Assembly (NCBI RefSeq): GCF_001586275.1
Contig: NZ_CP014545.1
Coordinates: forward strand, 2,568,501-2,632,500
From: Sphingorhabdus sp. M41
GTDB taxonomy: Bacteria; Pseudomonadota; Alphaproteobacteria; Sphingomonadales; Sphingomonadaceae
Length of the DNA stretch: 64,000 nucleotides
Direction of reading: 5' to 3'
The notes beneath the pieces were generated by a model. That model was given only the letters and a program-made list of their open reading frames with translations. It did no database searches and was not told where the DNA came from. The first letter of the stretch is position 1. The number at the start of each line of letters is the position of its first letter. Of the stretch, positions 8,443 through 17,462 are shown piece by piece. The position numbers were made by a program, and so were the translations under genes.

Positions 8443-9564
8443 TCAGTCCGGCTCGCCTAATATTTTTAGCAAGCGCGCCACATCGTCGCGGTCATGATAA
8501 AGACCGAAGCCGATCCGCAGGACATCGCCGCGAACATCGGTTACGACATTGCGCGCGGCCAGCCTGTCATAGAGCGCGGAGGCCGTGTTACCGCGAAAGG
8601 CGAGAAAGCGCGCGTGCTGCTGGTCGCCAAGCGGATTGAGCAGCTCGAAATCTGCCAGCGGCCCATCTTCCAGAAACTGCGCCTGCAATTCGCCGACATG
8701 ACTGGAAATCACCGCTGTGGTCAGCCCTTCTGCGGCCAGCATATTCTGGACCGCGTTAAATCGGTAAAGGCCGGACGGATCGAACGTGCTGCCCAGAAAG
8801 CGCCGCCCGTCCGGTGCATAACCGATCTCTCCGTGTGGCAGGGCAAGATCATCAAATGCAGCATACCAGCCGGTCACCACCGGGCGTTCCGCAAAACCCG
8901 GCGGTGCGTGCAGGAAACAGACGCCCTCCCCGGCCATGGCATATTTGTAACCGCCCGAGAGATAAAATACCCGGTCGGCGATGTGCGACAGGTTGGTCTC
9001 CACCGCCATGAAGCCGTGATAGCCGTCAATTACCACCCAGGGCCCCTCGGGACGCGCCAGCGCCGCCAGCTCGTCCAGCGCGGAGATAATTGTGCCGGAA
9101 TTGAACAGCACGTGGCTGGCGAATATCAGATCATATTCCCCGGATCTGGCGGTCTCCAGCAAGCTGTCGGGCGAAGCTGTTTGCAGAACAACCTCCCCTG
9201 CCTCGACCCAGCGGCTCATCTGCCGGCGAAAGCTATGGAATTCGCCGTCGGTCGCCAGCACCCGGACGGGCCGCGACGGGATCGCAGACAAAAGGCGCAC
9301 GATGAAATCATGGGTATTAGGTGCAAAGCAGAGCGTTGCTGGATCGGGCAGATTTAGCTCATCCGCAACATGCTGCTGCGCTTCGGACCAGACCGGCCCC
9401 ATGATCTTGTCCCATTTCTGATCAGCCAGCGCCGCTGCGTCCTGCCATGCCGCCATATTGCCGTCGTGGTTGGCATCGGGCCAGAGATGGTGGCTATGGG
9501 CGGCAAAATGCAGCCGCTCCGGATTGGCCGACAGAGAGCGGGAGAACAGATATTTCCAGCTCAT
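8443..9564 (-). CDS. kynU: kynureninase-like class V aminotransferase-fold enzyme
   Basis: 373-residue PLP enzyme. The lysine expected to bind PLP is K207 in LSGGYKYAMAGEG, close to the YKYLNAG motif of kynureninases; DGYHGF upstream fits the cofactor-binding Asp. Kynureninase splits L-kynurenine into anthranilate and L-alanine. The start ATG 9564 overlaps the TGA of the tryptophan 2,3-dioxygenase gene (ATGA, 9561-9564), so the two are co-translated, which strongly supports a kynurenine substrate. It is somewhat shorter than well-known kynureninases (about 415 residues), so it may be a divergent branch. Kynurenine formamidase is not in the window. Confidence 0.78.
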   Translation of the reverse strand: MSWKYLFSRSLSANPERLHFAAHSHHLWPDANHDGNMAAWQDAAALADQKWDKIMGPVWSEAQQHVADELNLPDPATLCFAPNTHDFIVRLLSAIPSRPVRVLATDGEFHSFRRQMSRWVEAGEVVLQTASPDSLLETARSGEYDLIFASHVLFNSGTIISALDELAALARPEGPWVVIDGYHGFMAVETNLSHIADRVFYLSGGYKYAMAGEGVCFLHAPPGFAERPVVTGWYAAFDDLALPHGEIGYAPDGRRFLGSTFDPSGLYRFNAVQNMLAAEGLTTAVISSHVGELQAQFLEDGPLADFELLNPLGDQQHARFLAFRGNTASALYDRLAARNVVTDVRGDVLRIGFGLYHDRDDVARLLKILGEPD

Positions 9565-10358
9565 AACTGGGTACGCAGCGACCATAGTTCGGGAAAAGCG
9601 CGCTTGCCTATCGTGCTCTGCAAATAGGAAACGCCCGCCGTGCCGCCGGTCCCCATTTTGCCGCCGATAATCCGCTCGACGGTCAGCACATGCTTGTGCC
9701 GCCAGGTCGCCATGGCATCGTCGAGATCGACCAGTTTTTCCGCCAGTTGATAGAGTTCCCAATATTGCTCCGGCTTGCGATAGACTTGCAGAAAGGCCGC
9801 CTCGACCTGTTTGGACGGTTGATGGGATTGCGAAAAATCGCGGTCGAGCAAGTCCGGTGCGATATCGAAACCGGCGCGCGACAGCGCCGCTATCGCGTCA
9901 TCCCAGATGCTCGGCTGGTCCAGCGCCGCCTGCATCGCCGCCTGCGCTTCCGGGCGATCCTCCTGATATTTCAGGAAGCCCTTGTCCTTGAGCCCAAGCA
10001 TATATTCCACGGTGCGGAACTGGTCGGACTGGAAACCGGAGCTTGGCCCCAGGACGTGACGAAATCGGGTATAATCGCTGGGCGTCATGGTCGACAACAC
10101 GTCCCAGCTCAGAGTCATCACCGCCTGGATGCGACTGACCCGAGCCAGCGCCTTGTAGGCCGGTACCAGCGCGTCAGTCCTTATCTGCTGCTTGGCATAG
10201 CGCAACTCGCGGATGATCTGCTTGAGCCAAAGTTCCTTGGTCTGGTGAATGATGATGAACAGCATCTCGTCATCAAGATCGGATCGGGGATGCTGTGCGT
10301 CGAGCAATGTGTCGAGCGCGAGATAGCGCGCATAAGTCATGGTGGATTGATCGGTCAT
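9561..10358 (-). CDS. kynA: tryptophan 2,3-dioxygenase
   Basis: 265-residue haem dioxygenase that opens the indole ring of L-tryptophan to N-formylkynurenine, the first step of the kynurenine pathway. Recognisable blocks are MTYARYLALDTLLDAQ, DEMLFIIIHQTKELWLKQII (containing the active-site histidine region), FGxxS-like SSGFQSDQFRTVEYMLG, and the C-terminal GKMGTGGTAGVSYLQSTI motif that contacts substrate and haem. The length is typical of bacterial TDO. It is followed by kynureninase in a 4-base overlap and preceded by gspE, whose stop is 42 bp upstream. Confidence 0.95.
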   Translation of the reverse strand: MTDQSTMTYARYLALDTLLDAQHPRSDLDDEMLFIIIHQTKELWLKQIIRELRYAKQQIRTDALVPAYKALARVSRIQAVMTLSWDVLSTMTPSDYTRFRHVLGPSSGFQSDQFRTVEYMLGLKDKGFLKYQEDRPEAQAAMQAALDQPSIWDDAIAALSRAGFDIAPDLLDRDFSQSHQPSKQVEAAFLQVYRKPEQYWELYQLAEKLVDLDDAMATWRHKHVLTVERIIGGKMGTGGTAGVSYLQSTIGKRAFPELWSLRTQL

Positions 10359-10400
10359 GCGAGATAGTAACGCCGCGATGCGCTTATGGGAAGAGCCAGC

Positions 10401-11948
10401 CTAACCGACCATCTCGCTTTCGCGCCGGGATATTCTGATGCCTTCTTCGGCGGTGGTCAGCCCTTCGCGGACAAGGGCTCTCGCTGCGGAGCCCAGATTG
10501 GGCTGGCGGAGAAACGCATGGGATGCGATCCGCGCCTCGTCTCCGCCATTATTGATCAGTTTTCTGAGCGTGTCATCGATGCGGATCGCCTCGAACACCC
10601 CGATCCGGCCCTGAAAGCCGGTCTGGTTGCAATGGTCGCAGCCGGTCTCGCGATAGACCACCGTGCCATTGTCGAAACCGAGCAACGAAGCCAGCGAGCC
10701 ATCGGCCTGGATCGGCGTGCGGCAATGTTCGCATAATTTCCTGACCAGACGCTGAGCGATCACTGCGCGCAGGGTCGAGGCGAGCAGAAACGGCTCCACC
10801 TTCATGTCGCGCATCCGGGTGATCGCACCGACCGCATCATTGGTGTGCACGGTCGAGAGCACGAGATGGCCGGTAAGACTGGCCTGCACCGCGATCTCGG
10901 CCGTTTCGCGGTCGCGGATCTCGCCGATCATCACCACGTCCGGGTCTTGGCGCAGGATCGCGCGCAGACCAGCAGCAAAGGTCAGCCCGACCTTCGCGTT
11001 GACCTGCGTCTGGCCAATGCCCTCAATCGCATATTCCACCGGATCCTCGACGGTCAGGATATTGCGGCTGCCGTCGTTGAGCTGCTTGAGCCCGGCATAA
11101 AGCGTGGTGGTCTTTCCCGAGCCAGTCGGTCCGGTGACCAGGATGATGCCATTGGGTTCGCTGAGCGCATCGGTGAGGATAGCATGCGTCGTTTCCGACA
11201 TGCCGAGCAAATCGAGCGATATCCCGGCGCTTTCCTTGTCGAGAATCCGCATCACCACCCGCTCGCTTGCCCGGTTGGGCAAGGTCGAGACGCGCACGTC
11301 GAGCAATTTCCCGCCCAGCGTCAAGCTGATCCGGCCATCCTGCGGGATGCGGCGCTCGGCTATATCCAGCCGCGCCATCACCTTGATCCGGTTGACGATC
11401 ACGCCCGCGACATGCGGCGGCATTCTGAGCTTCTCGGTCAGCACACCGTCGACCCGCATCCGCACGACAAGACCGGTCTCATAGGGTTCAATATGGATAT
11501 CCGAAGCCCCCTGCCGTGCGGCTTCGGCAATGATCCCGTTGATCAGCCGGATCGTCGGCGCATCATCGGCGCTGTCGAGCAGGTCCTCGGCGCTGGGAAT
11601 ATCCCCGGCAATATCGTCCAGCCCTTCGCCGGCCAGCGCCATGTCACCCGCCATGGCGGCGGCGCTGCCGTCCATCGCATAATGGGCGCTGAGCAGCTTC
11701 TCGAACGCCGGCCCATCGACCGGTTCCACGTCAAAGGGCAGAGCCAGATAACGGCGAACCTCGAGCAAGGCCGAGGGATCGGAACCTTCGCGCATCGCGA
11801 TCGAGGCGCGGTCGCCTTCCATTGAACAGATCAATACGCCGCGATCGCGGGCATAGCTGTAGGGAAGGTCGAGCAGAGGCGATGGCGAACGGAAAACATT
11901 CCGATCACCGGCCATCCTGTCGTCCGCAGAGACATTCTCCCCGTTCAC
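10401..11948 (-). CDS. gspE: type II secretion / type IV pilus-like ATPase GspE
   Basis: 515-residue secretion ATPase. The C-terminal motor has Walker A GPTGSGKTTT (about 273-282), the Asp box VEDPVEYAIEGIGQTQVN, Walker B-type LRQDPDVVMIGEIRD, and a His-box STVHTND. The tetracysteine zinc site CEHC...CDHC near residues 410-440 is characteristic of GspE/PilB. The N-terminal part (IHIEPYETGLVVRMRVDG) is the N2 domain. It would power pseudopilus assembly at the inner membrane. No other gsp or pil genes adjoin it, so its partners must be elsewhere. The start at 11948 has only a weak ribosome site. Confidence 0.9.
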   Translation of the reverse strand: MNGENVSADDRMAGDRNVFRSPSPLLDLPYSYARDRGVLICSMEGDRASIAMREGSDPSALLEVRRYLALPFDVEPVDGPAFEKLLSAHYAMDGSAAAMAGDMALAGEGLDDIAGDIPSAEDLLDSADDAPTIRLINGIIAEAARQGASDIHIEPYETGLVVRMRVDGVLTEKLRMPPHVAGVIVNRIKVMARLDIAERRIPQDGRISLTLGGKLLDVRVSTLPNRASERVVMRILDKESAGISLDLLGMSETTHAILTDALSEPNGIILVTGPTGSGKTTTLYAGLKQLNDGSRNILTVEDPVEYAIEGIGQTQVNAKVGLTFAAGLRAILRQDPDVVMIGEIRDRETAEIAVQASLTGHLVLSTVHTNDAVGAITRMRDMKVEPFLLASTLRAVIAQRLVRKLCEHCRTPIQADGSLASLLGFDNGTVVYRETGCDHCNQTGFQGRIGVFEAIRIDDTLRKLINNGGDEARIASHAFLRQPNLGSAARALVREGLTTAEEGIRISRRESEMVG

Positions 11949-12128
11949 TGAAATGCACCCTGACTATGGCCAGCCCATTGCTTGCTCAAGGCTGCGCAGC
12001 ATGCAGCCAAAGTCTCTGGAAGTCCGCCGCGCATCACAATATCCTTCCGCTGCCATCCATGAACTGGATAGAAAAATAGTGTGACGCTGCGACGACTCCT
12101 TTTTGACAGATAGATTACAAATTTCGGC

Positions 12129-14834
12129 CTAGAAGTTCAGACCAATGCTCATCGAGAAACGCGTACCAACATCATAGGCATTGTTCAGGATTTGGGTGGA
12201 GCCCAAAGTCTGGGATTCGCGATAATCGGTGCCCAGAATATTCCGTGCTTCCACTTTCAATTCGAAATCCTGCCCGGCAATGTTCAATTCTTCGCGGACG
12301 ACAAAATCCAGTTGCCAACCGGTCCGTTCGATCAGGTCCGGCTGGTCCTGCGGACCGCGAGCGGTGACGCGCGGGCTGTTATAGGTGACGAGCAATGTCT
12401 GCTGTGACAACGGACCATCTTCGCGTTCCATGCCAAATTGCAGATTGGCAACATGCGTGGATTGACCGGTCAATCGGTCACCATCGTCGAACACATTTGA
12501 CGCATCGGTGGGCAGCAGGGTCACGGGATTGATCGCCTGATCGCCGGCAGCCACCTTAATTTCCGACTTGGTATAGGTATAGTTTGCGGCCAACAGCAGT
12601 CGACGGTCATCAAAGAAACTGCCGCCGAGATCATAGAGCGGGAAATATTTTACAAGCTCCAGTTCTGCCCCATAAAGTTCTGCTGTGGGAGCATTGGAAA
12701 ATCCTGTAAACAACGTACCCCCACCCTGAACAAAAGCGACATTTTCGATTGGATTGTCGATTTTCTTGTAGAATCCGGCGATGGTGACGCGCTCGCCCCG
12801 TCCGATATAATATTCAAACCGGCCTTCAAAATTCAGCAACTCGCTATCGGTAAGCAGCGGGTTGCCGATAAACGTGCGGTCGGTTTCTAGATCAAGAAAT
12901 TGCTGCGGTGCGAGTTCGCGAAATTGCGGCCGGGCAATGGTTTTCGAAGCAGCAAAGCGAAATTGCATATCATCGGCGAAATTCCAGGTCAGAGTAGCCG
13001 CCGGCAACCAATAGTCGTTAGCAAGACTGGTCGCGACAGTGGCTGCTCCGCCTTGCAACAGGATCGGGGTCACGGATTGCATTGCATCCTCGTAGCGTAC
13101 GCCGACGTTCAGTCGCAAACCTTCGCTCAGCTCAGCGTCGAATTGTCCGTATCCCGCATGGACTTCAAGTTGTGCTTCATAGGCAGGAACCGAAGTTTGG
13201 GCAGCAACTTCGCGCAATTCGATCTTGTGGGTAAAAACATTATAGTCGGAGAGCAGGAAGTCGATCCGCTCCTGTTCGATCGGATTGGGCAAACCGTTGG
13301 CGGGCACAAAGCGAAAGGCACGGCGTTGGGCCTGCCGGTCGTTGAGATAATAATTATACCCCACGGTCAGATTCACCGGCACACCAATGTTGGTTTCATA
13401 TCCGAGGTCGGCTCCGGCTCCATAGACATCATCATTGAGGTCGCTGAACTGGACACGCGCCGATTGTCCGGGAGAGGTCAGGTCGTTTACAAAATCCTGC
13501 GCGACGATCTTGTCAAACGCATAGCTGTAGGTCCGCTGGTAGGGTGCATCCCGCTTGGAATTGGCCCAGGCCCCACGAACATCGAGCGATATTTCATCAA
13601 ATTTAAACTCGCCAACAAATTGGGTGGTGAAAAGCTGCCTTTCAAACCAGCTGGTGCGGCCTTGATTCAGCAGGGTTTCTTCATCCACGTTAATTGCATC
13701 TATCCCCGCCTTGATCGACGCTTCCTTTGATGTATCGTGAATATAGAGATTGGTGAAACGCAATTTATGCTCACCAAATTCGGCAGAAAGCCCAAGCAAG
13801 CCGTTGACGATGATCCGGTTCTCGGTGGTCACGAAATTGAAATTCTGATCGGGGCGCAACCCCTCTTCCCCATCGATATTGACGATGCCCTGCGAGGTTT
13901 GCTGGACGCCGCCACGGGTGCGCCAGCTATTATCGAAACCGGCGGTCGCGACAACGCCGACCAATGCATCACCCACATCAAATGACGTACCACCGGTAAT
14001 CTCTGCGGAGAAGTTAGCGGGAATGTCCATATTGCGCTGGATAAGATTGGTTTCTGCGTTGTTCAGGCTTGCAGCAAAATTTTGCAGATCCGTACTGGAA
14101 AACTCCGTACCTGCGGAAATCGGGATGTTCTTGGCGAGAGCTTGGGCAAGGCCATTGGGAATAGCGCGCAAGCCATCATCATAACCAATGATATCGCTAT
14201 CCGAACCATCATAGACATAACCCAGTTTACCGGTGGTTTCGCTGTCACCACTGACTCCGAATTTGACCTTGAGAAAGGGTTCGTCCGGAGTCGATTTTGT
14301 CGTCAGATTGATCACGCCGCCACCGAACTCCCCCGGATAATTTGCCGAATAGCTTTTCTGCACAACGGTCGACGCGATTACACTGGTGGGAAAGAGATCG
14401 AGCGGGACTACCCGGCGCAAGGGTTCCGGCGATGGCAAAGGCAGGCCGTTGAGCAAAGCGAGCGAATAGCGTTCACCGAGGCCACGAACGAATACGAAGC
14501 GACCGCCAACCACGCTAAGGCCAGTGACGCGCTGCAACGATCCGGCGATATCGCCATCTGCAGCTCGCGCAATTTCCGCTTCGCCCAATACCGACACGAC
14601 TTCCGACGTGGCCCGAATTGGGTTGGGAATATATTTGCCGCGCACGATGATTTCGCCGCCAAAATCGCCGCCGGGAGCCGAAATATCGACATTGTCATCG
14701 TCATCCTGGGCATCGTCAGGCTGTATTGTCTCAACCGCCGGATCGTCCGCAGCAGTGGTCTGCGCATAGGCTGCTGGTGCTACCAGTGCAGTGCTTAGGA
14801 GCAGGCTGGCCATCATCGCGGTCCGCTTCGTCAT
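12129..14834 (-). CDS. TonB-dependent outer-membrane receptor
   Basis: 901-residue receptor with a signal peptide (MTKRTAMMASLLLSTALVAPAAYAQ), an acidic linker, a plug domain (IIVRGKYIPNPIRAT ... LQRVTGLSVVGGRFVFVRGLGERY ... NYPGEFGGGVINLTTK) and a long beta-barrel ending MSIGLNF with the usual terminal Phe. It imports a substrate that cannot be read from the sequence. ATG 14834 was chosen because AAGGAAA precedes it; ATG 14849 has no ribosome site. It lies 73 bp downstream of a lipoprotein gene. A strong intrinsic terminator ends only about 20 bases before its start, which leaves no room for a separate promoter and suggests expression by read-through. Confidence 0.92.
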   Translation of the reverse strand: MTKRTAMMASLLLSTALVAPAAYAQTTAADDPAVETIQPDDAQDDDDNVDISAPGGDFGGEIIVRGKYIPNPIRATSEVVSVLGEAEIARAADGDIAGSLQRVTGLSVVGGRFVFVRGLGERYSLALLNGLPLPSPEPLRRVVPLDLFPTSVIASTVVQKSYSANYPGEFGGGVINLTTKSTPDEPFLKVKFGVSGDSETTGKLGYVYDGSDSDIIGYDDGLRAIPNGLAQALAKNIPISAGTEFSSTDLQNFAASLNNAETNLIQRNMDIPANFSAEITGGTSFDVGDALVGVVATAGFDNSWRTRGGVQQTSQGIVNIDGEEGLRPDQNFNFVTTENRIIVNGLLGLSAEFGEHKLRFTNLYIHDTSKEASIKAGIDAINVDEETLLNQGRTSWFERQLFTTQFVGEFKFDEISLDVRGAWANSKRDAPYQRTYSYAFDKIVAQDFVNDLTSPGQSARVQFSDLNDDVYGAGADLGYETNIGVPVNLTVGYNYYLNDRQAQRRAFRFVPANGLPNPIEQERIDFLLSDYNVFTHKIELREVAAQTSVPAYEAQLEVHAGYGQFDAELSEGLRLNVGVRYEDAMQSVTPILLQGGAATVATSLANDYWLPAATLTWNFADDMQFRFAASKTIARPQFRELAPQQFLDLETDRTFIGNPLLTDSELLNFEGRFEYYIGRGERVTIAGFYKKIDNPIENVAFVQGGGTLFTGFSNAPTAELYGAELELVKYFPLYDLGGSFFDDRRLLLAANYTYTKSEIKVAAGDQAINPVTLLPTDASNVFDDGDRLTGQSTHVANLQFGMEREDGPLSQQTLLVTYNSPRVTARGPQDQPDLIERTGWQLDFVVREELNIAGQDFELKVEARNILGTDYRESQTLGSTQILNNAYDVGTRFSMSIGLNF

Positions 14835-14855
14835 CGGGTTTTCCTTCATAATATC

Positions 14856-14892
14856 AAAAATGGGATGGCGACCCGAGGCGGTCGCCATCCCA
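14856..14892 (-). terminator. strong intrinsic terminator / attenuator between lipoprotein and TonB receptor genes
   Basis: On the minus strand a perfect 13-bp stem TGGGATGGCGACC / GGTCGCCATCCCA (14880-14892 and 14861-14873) closes a 6-base loop and is followed directly by five T residues (14860-14856). This is a textbook Rho-independent terminator. It follows the lipoprotein stop by about 15 bases, and the TonB receptor start codon is about 21 bases beyond the T-run. It therefore probably sets a high lipoprotein-to-receptor ratio or acts as a regulated attenuator. Confidence 0.85.
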
Positions 14893-14907
14893 CGAGAGTG
14901 TTGCTGC

Positions 14908-16437
14908 TCAGCCGATGGTAGGAGCGACGATGCAATCATTGGCATAGAGGCCGCACGTCCAGCCCTGGAAGCGCGTGTCATTGGCGTCGCGTACCGCGCC
15001 AATATAGCCGACATCTTCAAAGAAGCTGTTGATACCGCTGACCGCAAACGGTGTTACCGCATTCTCCGTGGCTCCGTTGATGAAGGGGAATGCCGCGGCG
15101 ACATTGGCGAGGCTCGACGTTCCGGCTGCGGTGTTATTGGTCCCGGCGTTGAAGATCGTCTGGATCTGGGCAACCGTGATATTGCCATCATCCACGAACG
15201 ATGTGGCACAGCTCATGAACAGGGACTGGAACACTGGTGGACCATTTTCGTCACCCGCAGCGCCAGCGGCCTGGATGGTCGTAGCACTATCAATGTCAAT
15301 ACAGGCAGCAGGGCTGTTGAAAACGCTGTTGTAGAACGCATAGTCACCGCCACCCCGCAACAGGATTACATGATCACCGCCATTGGACACGAAGGTGACG
15401 TTGGCAAGCTTGTGATCCTGACGCGGCTCGGCATCCTCGTCGCCATTGGAGTCGGCTTCCATCACATGGTCGCCACCATTTGCACGCTGTACCGCGAGCA
15501 CAAACTGATTGTGCCCCTTGAAGCCCGAGTCAGAGTCAACCGAGTCATCATCGATACCGGTCATGACAAGATTCTTGCCGTTGACGCGGCCACCGAACCA
15601 TTCGACGCCATCATCAGAACTGTTGTGAATCTGGATATTCTGGAAGAATGTCCCGCTTCCAACGCCAGCCATGGTGATACCGTTCAACTCGTTGCCTGTC
15701 GAAACCTCGAAGCCGGGATAACGAACCTGAACATAGGACATTCTACCACTCGAATCAGCTGGCAATGTGCCGCCATAGACGGCGTTAGAAGGACCTTCGA
15801 CGATCGCCTCACAATCGGTGCGGGTCCCGCCCGGATTTGAAGCAGCGCCAGTTGCACAGTCGGAAATCGGTGCGCGACCAAGGATAACGATACCGCCCCA
15901 TTGACCGATGCTGTCGACACCCGACGTACCCATGATATTCTGGCGCGAAGTAAAGATGATGGGATTGGAAGCCGTGCCTTCTGCAAACAACTGCGAGCCA
16001 CGGTTGACCAGAAGAAAATCACCGCCCGAAGAACCGAAAATTGTGACACCCGGTTCGATTGTGAGAATGCCCTGCGCACCACCGTCGACACCGACTTCAA
16101 GTCCACCGGAAAGCGAATAGACCGTATTTGCGGTGTCAGGCCGTTTCGGAAGCACGAGATTGCCTTGGACAACGCCTGAAACCTGGCAGTTGCGAGCCTC
16201 TTCACCATTGCCTGTCGTAATAATACCGACGTTAGCGGTCCCGGCAGGGCAATCAGTCGCCGGGGTTCCGGCGGGCGTCGGCGTGGGAGTTGGCGTCGGT
16301 GCAGGCGCGGGCGCCGGTGTGGGGAGCACGACGATATTGCCTTCGCCTGGCGATGCGACATCATCTGCGCCGCAAGCCGTCACTGCAAGGGCGGCAACAC
16401 CTGCAAACAGGACGGAACGGAATTGCTTATTCAACAT
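14908..16437 (-). CDS. lipoprotein with proline-threonine linker and probable right-handed beta-helix
   Basis: 509 residues. The N-terminus is a lipoprotein signal with lipobox VTAC (Cys22). A low-complexity linker of alternating Pro with Ala/Thr (about residues 38-57) follows, encoded by near-repetitive DNA at about 16280-16330. The rest contains evenly spaced segments such as LTIEPGVTIFG, NPIIFTSRQ, GQWGGIVILG and DDGVEWFGGRVNGKNLVMTG, which suggests a parallel beta-helix. It is probably anchored in the outer membrane with the domain held away by the linker. The gene is immediately upstream of the TonB receptor, and similar pairs occur in sphingomonads, so it may capture the receptor's substrate (inference). 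Its own function is unknown. Confidence 0.8.
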   Translation of the reverse strand: MLNKQFRSVLFAGVAALAVTACGADDVASPGEGNIVVLPTPAPAPAPTPTPTPTPAGTPATDCPAGTANVGIITTGNGEEARNCQVSGVVQGNLVLPKRPDTANTVYSLSGGLEVGVDGGAQGILTIEPGVTIFGSSGGDFLLVNRGSQLFAEGTASNPIIFTSRQNIMGTSGVDSIGQWGGIVILGRAPISDCATGAASNPGGTRTDCEAIVEGPSNAVYGGTLPADSSGRMSYVQVRYPGFEVSTGNELNGITMAGVGSGTFFQNIQIHNSSDDGVEWFGGRVNGKNLVMTGIDDDSVDSDSGFKGHNQFVLAVQRANGGDHVMEADSNGDEDAEPRQDHKLANVTFVSNGGDHVILLRGGGDYAFYNSVFNSPAACIDIDSATTIQAAGAAGDENGPPVFQSLFMSCATSFVDDGNITVAQIQTIFNAGTNNTAAGTSSLANVAAAFPFINGATENAVTPFAVSGINSFFEDVGYIGAVRDANDTRFQGWTCGLYANDCIVAPTIG

Positions 16438-16750
16438 GGATTGGTCTCCGCAAAAATAACTGGTTTGATAGCTTCAGATCAAACGATGCGGTTTCGAATC
16501 AAATGCCCCCATCGCCTTCAGGGAGGGCACTAGGGGCGGGAAATGACCCAGCGATGCTGTTTGCGTGACAGTTCGGAGACTCAATTGTGACGAAATTTTT
16601 TCAATGCGGCCGGGACGAGCGGGCAAGCTGACTTTGTACCAATTTCAGTCGGAACCGCTTAGTGGATGGAACAAAAAAAGATGGCCGCAAAAACGGCCAC
16701 CCTCTGCATATTTTATGAAGCACGAGGATTTTTCCCCGAAAATATTTTAT
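16438..16750. other. intergenic region between lipoprotein and TPR-protein genes
   Basis: About 310 bp without a gene. It holds the terminator of the TPR gene (16673-16699) and must contain the promoter for the lipoprotein-receptor unit on the minus strand. A GGTCT/GGAG-like ribosome site is not strong before 16437. No other structured element was recognised. Confidence 0.5.
16673..16699 (-). terminator. intrinsic terminator after the TPR-protein gene
   Basis: On the minus strand the stem TGGCCG/CGGCCA (16694-16699 and 16682-16687) closes the 6-base loop TTTTTG. After two bases it is followed by a run of seven T residues (16679-16673). It lies about 50 bases downstream of the TPR gene stop and would isolate that gene from the lipoprotein gene. 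Confidence 0.75.
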
Positions 16751-17134
16751 CTAGCGGGACGCAATCCGGTTGTTGAGATTCCGCAATGCAAGTTCAGCAG
16801 CTTCTCGGGAATTGATTACCTCACCGCTTGCGAGCACCAGATCGAACTGACGGTTGCTTTGTGCGGCGGCGTTGAACATGCGGGCGGCATCTCCCATCCT
16901 GCCCAGCCGCGCATAGGTCTGACCCAGATTGATCAGACGGGCAGGATCCTTGGCGTGTAGCTTTTCGGAAGCCTCCAATTGCTGCAGTGCCAGATCATTG
17001 TTGCCCGAAACCAGCGCATCATAGCCCAGCGAACCCTGCGCATAGCCAATTTCCCCGGAGGATTGGGCCAAGGCTGCACCGCTGCTCATCAAGAGCAAAC
17101 CAGCTGCAGCGCCGATAATTTTACCGCATTTCAT
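16751..17134 (-). CDS. small exported TPR-repeat protein
   Basis: 127 residues. A signal peptide (MKCGKIIGAAAGLLLMSSGAALAQ) is followed by two TPR-like helix pairs, GYDALVSGNNDLALQQLEASEKLHAKD and ARLINLGQTYARLGRMGDAARMFNAA, split here between positions 35 and 95. It is probably periplasmic and mediates protein contacts; no partner can be named. GAGGAG precedes the start with long spacing. It has its own terminator, so it is likely monocistronic. It lies upstream of the lipoprotein/TonB receptor genes on the same strand. Confidence 0.78.
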   Translation of the reverse strand: MKCGKIIGAAAGLLLMSSGAALAQSSGEIGYAQGSLGYDALVSGNNDLALQQLEASEKLHAKDPARLINLGQTYARLGRMGDAARMFNAAAQSNRQFDLVLASGEVINSREAAELALRNLNNRIASR

Positions 17135-17462
17135 CGCATTTTCTCCTCATCCGATGCGACTTTGTTACACTTATGTGACATCGAGTGCAATATAACTGCA
17201 ACATAAATGTAATATTTTTATCGCGGGAAAATTAACTCTGCATTTCCAGATAATTACAGCTGTGATAAAAACACAGGCCATTGACCTCAAGCAGATATAG
17301 TGGCCGGCGGTGTCACAACGACGCGCGACTCAATGGATCGTGCCAACAAATATTCAGACTGGATAGCCCGAGGCTAAGACTCTCGCAAAAATGGCGCAAT
17401 CAAAAGAGAAAGGCACCGGCCGGGCTGCGATCGTCCCCGTTCTCAAGCTGTCCGTTGACAGA
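17135..17462. other. intergenic region upstream of the TPR gene
   Basis: About 330 bp. The part next to the TPR gene is AT-rich (17180-17270) and includes the imperfect dyad GTTACA-N4-TGTGAC at 17164-17179, consistent with a promoter region on the minus strand. The remainder, after the end of the DUF1552 gene, shows no clear terminator and no gene. Confidence 0.4.

Noticed and set aside
12900-13730. 276-codon open frame on the plus strand
   Set aside because: It is antisense to the TonB receptor, with no recognisable motif or ribosome site.
14791-15840. 349-codon open frame on the plus strand
   Set aside because: It is antisense to both the receptor start and the lipoprotein gene, and it runs across the terminator hairpin; no family resemblance.
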